Shown here: piece by piece, positions 62,296-64,000 of the stretch | How the letters are laid out: each line of letters opens with the position of its first letter | Position numbering within the stretch: the stretch's first letter is position 1 | Assembly (NCBI GenBank): GCA_963277665.1 | Contig: OY728120.1 | Coordinates: 944,805,195 to 944,869,194 of the forward strand | DNA: 64,000 nucleotides | Direction: 5' to 3' | Source: Viscum album | Lineage: Eukaryota > Streptophyta > Magnoliopsida > Santalales > Viscaceae | Notes under the pieces: generated by a model | Told to the model about the DNA's origin: nothing | Databases searched by the model: none | The model's input: the letters and a program-made list of their open reading frames with translations, nothing else | Made by a program: the position numbers and the translations under genes

Positions 62296-63311
62296 TCCAT
62301 TCAAAACTAATTTTCATTAGATGGTTAAAAATAATGTTTAAAGACCTGATATAATTCTGGATATGAATAATATACATCCCATATATAACAAATATGACTC
62401 ACATAACAAATAATATAAAGGAAAACGAATCCGTTAACACCCGAAACGACGATAATACTAAGATATTATTAACAAAACAATGTTAAAAGATCATATATGA
62501 TATCATATTAATGTATATGATTTTTTTATAATTTATTAACAATTTTTTCACCATTATACAGGAGGTTAACCAAACATCGACTAAGGAAAAGTACAAGGTA
62601 AGGTTTAATTCTACAATCTCTTCATTATTCGAGGTTGTTTATACGTAATTATCTACTGGGACCTCTTTATCATCCACATCCATGTTTCATAAAAATGTAT
62701 TCAAAACATTCTTACTATTTTATAGACTATAGGTTAAAGTCATTTATACCCTTTTTTGACTTTTTATAAGATGTTTATAATGAAATCTTTATTTCATTTT
62801 CCAAACAAGGTACTTTTAACCTTTTCGAAAAAATTAAGGTAAGAATGTTTTTTTAAATTATACAGTGGGTGGGACTATTTTCCACCGATATAAAATCATT
62901 GAATCTTCCCTTAAAAGCTTATAAGAATATTTTCGAAGTAAATTTTTTCTTTTATAATTATGTGACTATTAAATAATTTCAAAAAAAGATATATTTCTTT
63001 CAAATAGTTTTGATTTTATCTATGTCAACATCCTTTAATGGATTTTAAGCTTATTTGAAGTTGATTTATTAAGATACAAAACTTCCATATTGTGTTAATG
63101 GTTTTGTGATATGTTTGAATGTGGATGTGTTATTTTTATACCATTCATGGTTTATGGAGAAAGTACCAGCATTTTGTATGCTAGTTTTAAAATGAATGTT
63201 TATGTTATGTTTAAACCTATTCATATGAGGAATGCATTGGACTTAGTAAGTGACGGGTGGAGCCCGCTATAGCTCCTTGATGAATCTCTAGGTCTCATGA
63301 GACAAACTAGT

Positions 63312-63383
63312 GTCTTGGAATAAGGCCTTAACAAAATCATATTTGTAGTCTTGGTACAGGACCTTGACTATGTGGTTATGATA
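63312..63383 (+). repeat. Two-unit 36-bp repeat (second C)
   Basis: GTCTTGGAATAAGGCCTTAA at 63,312 and GTCTTGGTACAGGACCTTGA at 63,348, in the same place as the pair in the solo LTR. Confidence 0.85.
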
Positions 63384-63886
63384 GTATGGAATTATACATT
63401 CCATCATTATGAAAGTGGTTGTTTATATTGCAAGTGATTATTCGACTAGTATAATATCCATGTGAATAAGTAAGTGAAATTATTTCATTTATTTTTTTCT
63501 TATTAGGATTAAGTTCAAGTTTAAAATGCTTTTGTTTTAGTTATACATTGCCTTAATTGTTTGTGCTTATTTATGAAAGTTTCTGCTATATCATTATCCT
63601 TACTAACATCTGAGCTCACCCCTTTGTGTGTTTTATTTTTCCATGGATGTGAAGAAGTATTTTATGACAGACCTGCAGGGATAGTCTGAGGGTATATGAG
63701 TGTAAACTATGGAGACTATGTTGTTGTAGTTTTTCACTTTATCATGGAATGTAAGACTTATGATTGTATCTAGTGTTTTCAAGGATACTAAAATAATCAG
63801 TCTTTCGAGACATGATATTTTGTGATCATGCCAATGTTATGTAATAATTCACTAAATCTGGGTAACTAGGGTCGGGGAGTTACAGT

Positions 63887-63898
63887 TGGTATTTGAGG
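63887..63898 (+). promoter_or_regulatory. Primer binding site of the second C element
   Basis: TGGTATTTGAGG lies two bases after the LTR end and matches TGGTATCAGAGC (initiator tRNA-Met complement) at 9 of 12 positions. It proves this LTR is the 5' one and that an internal region continues beyond the window. Confidence 0.8.
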
Positions 63899-64000
63899 AA
63901 GTTTAGTGCAAACCTTGGAAGCTAGATTTAGATAGAATCTGATTAGAGCGCATAGTCCTAATATGGAATTTGAGGGTTATTATAGAATAACTTACTAGAA
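63899..64000 (+). mobile_element. Start of the C element internal region
   Basis: The first 102 bases of leader after the primer site. No start codon in good context or gag motif is visible before the window ends. Confidence 0.6.

Larger units (their letters stand above)
59618..63884 (+). mobile_element. 5' LTR of a second family C element
   Basis: Begins TCTAGCACCCC (ancestral TGTAACACCCC) and ends GGGTCGGGGAGTTACA. It is followed two bases later by a primer binding site, so it is a 5' LTR with its body to the right of the window. It is colinear with the solo LTR but 548 bp longer; a block ending in GAATAGTGAAA occurs twice, 365 bp apart (60,031 and 60,396), and only once in the solo copy. 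It has the same TATA box (61,698), two modules (62,040 and 62,230) and 36-bp repeat pair (63,312 and 63,348). Confidence 0.88.

Overview
This window looks like repeat-rich, gene-free chromatin from a flowering plant with a large, AT-rich genome. I find no host protein-coding gene, tRNA or rRNA that I can defend. Almost everything recognisable is an LTR retrotransposon: Ty3/gypsy pol remnants on both strands, one Ty1/copia element with a near-complete domain order, and long LTRs (about 1.2 to 4.7 kb). Every pol-derived frame is broken by stops and frameshifts, often at Trp or Gln codons, as expected from methylation-driven C-to-T decay. LTR edges were found by comparing copies by eye; most are good to a few bases, those marked approximate to tens of bases. 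Element letters (A to E) are my own labels.

Left part (1-16,456). Family E, a minus-strand gypsy element: a partial LTR at 1-2,164, and a complete 3.7-kb LTR (9,081-12,771) joined to a pol remnant (12,772-14,528). E LTRs are unusual for carrying a GC-rich island and several tandem repeats and hairpins. Between the copies are about 7 kb of anonymous AT-rich DNA with a 36-unit TG microsatellite. A less AT-rich unidentified segment (14,529-15,330) and a small copia reverse transcriptase relic (about 16,090-16,220) follow.

Middle (16,457-31,912). Family D, very AT-rich and old, arranged LTR - internal - LTR - internal - LTR, with no recognisable pol. A 1.2-kb foreign segment sits in the second LTR.

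Right part (31,913-64,000) is a nest. Gypsy element A (plus strand, Del/Tekay-like) has its 5' LTR at 31,913-34,577 and its gag-pol at 43.3-46.17 and 49.9-51.4 kb. Its leader is split by a copia element (34,691-42,931). Its pol is split between RNase H and integrase by a solo LTR of family C (46,175-49,893) with a perfect 5-bp target duplication. Its 3' LTR (from 51,424) is cut at about 53,470 by element B (minus strand, no recognisable pol). The right LTR of B is cut near its end by another family C element, of which the 5' LTR (59,618-63,884) and primer site are inside the window.

C and D LTRs share a layout: a TATA box, then two (C) or three (D) modules spaced about 180-190 bp and built round a CG-rich CGTACGTACG-type core, then a short 31-37-bp tandem repeat near the 3' end. 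This conserved, nucleosome-sized leader array is the most interesting unexplained structure in the window.
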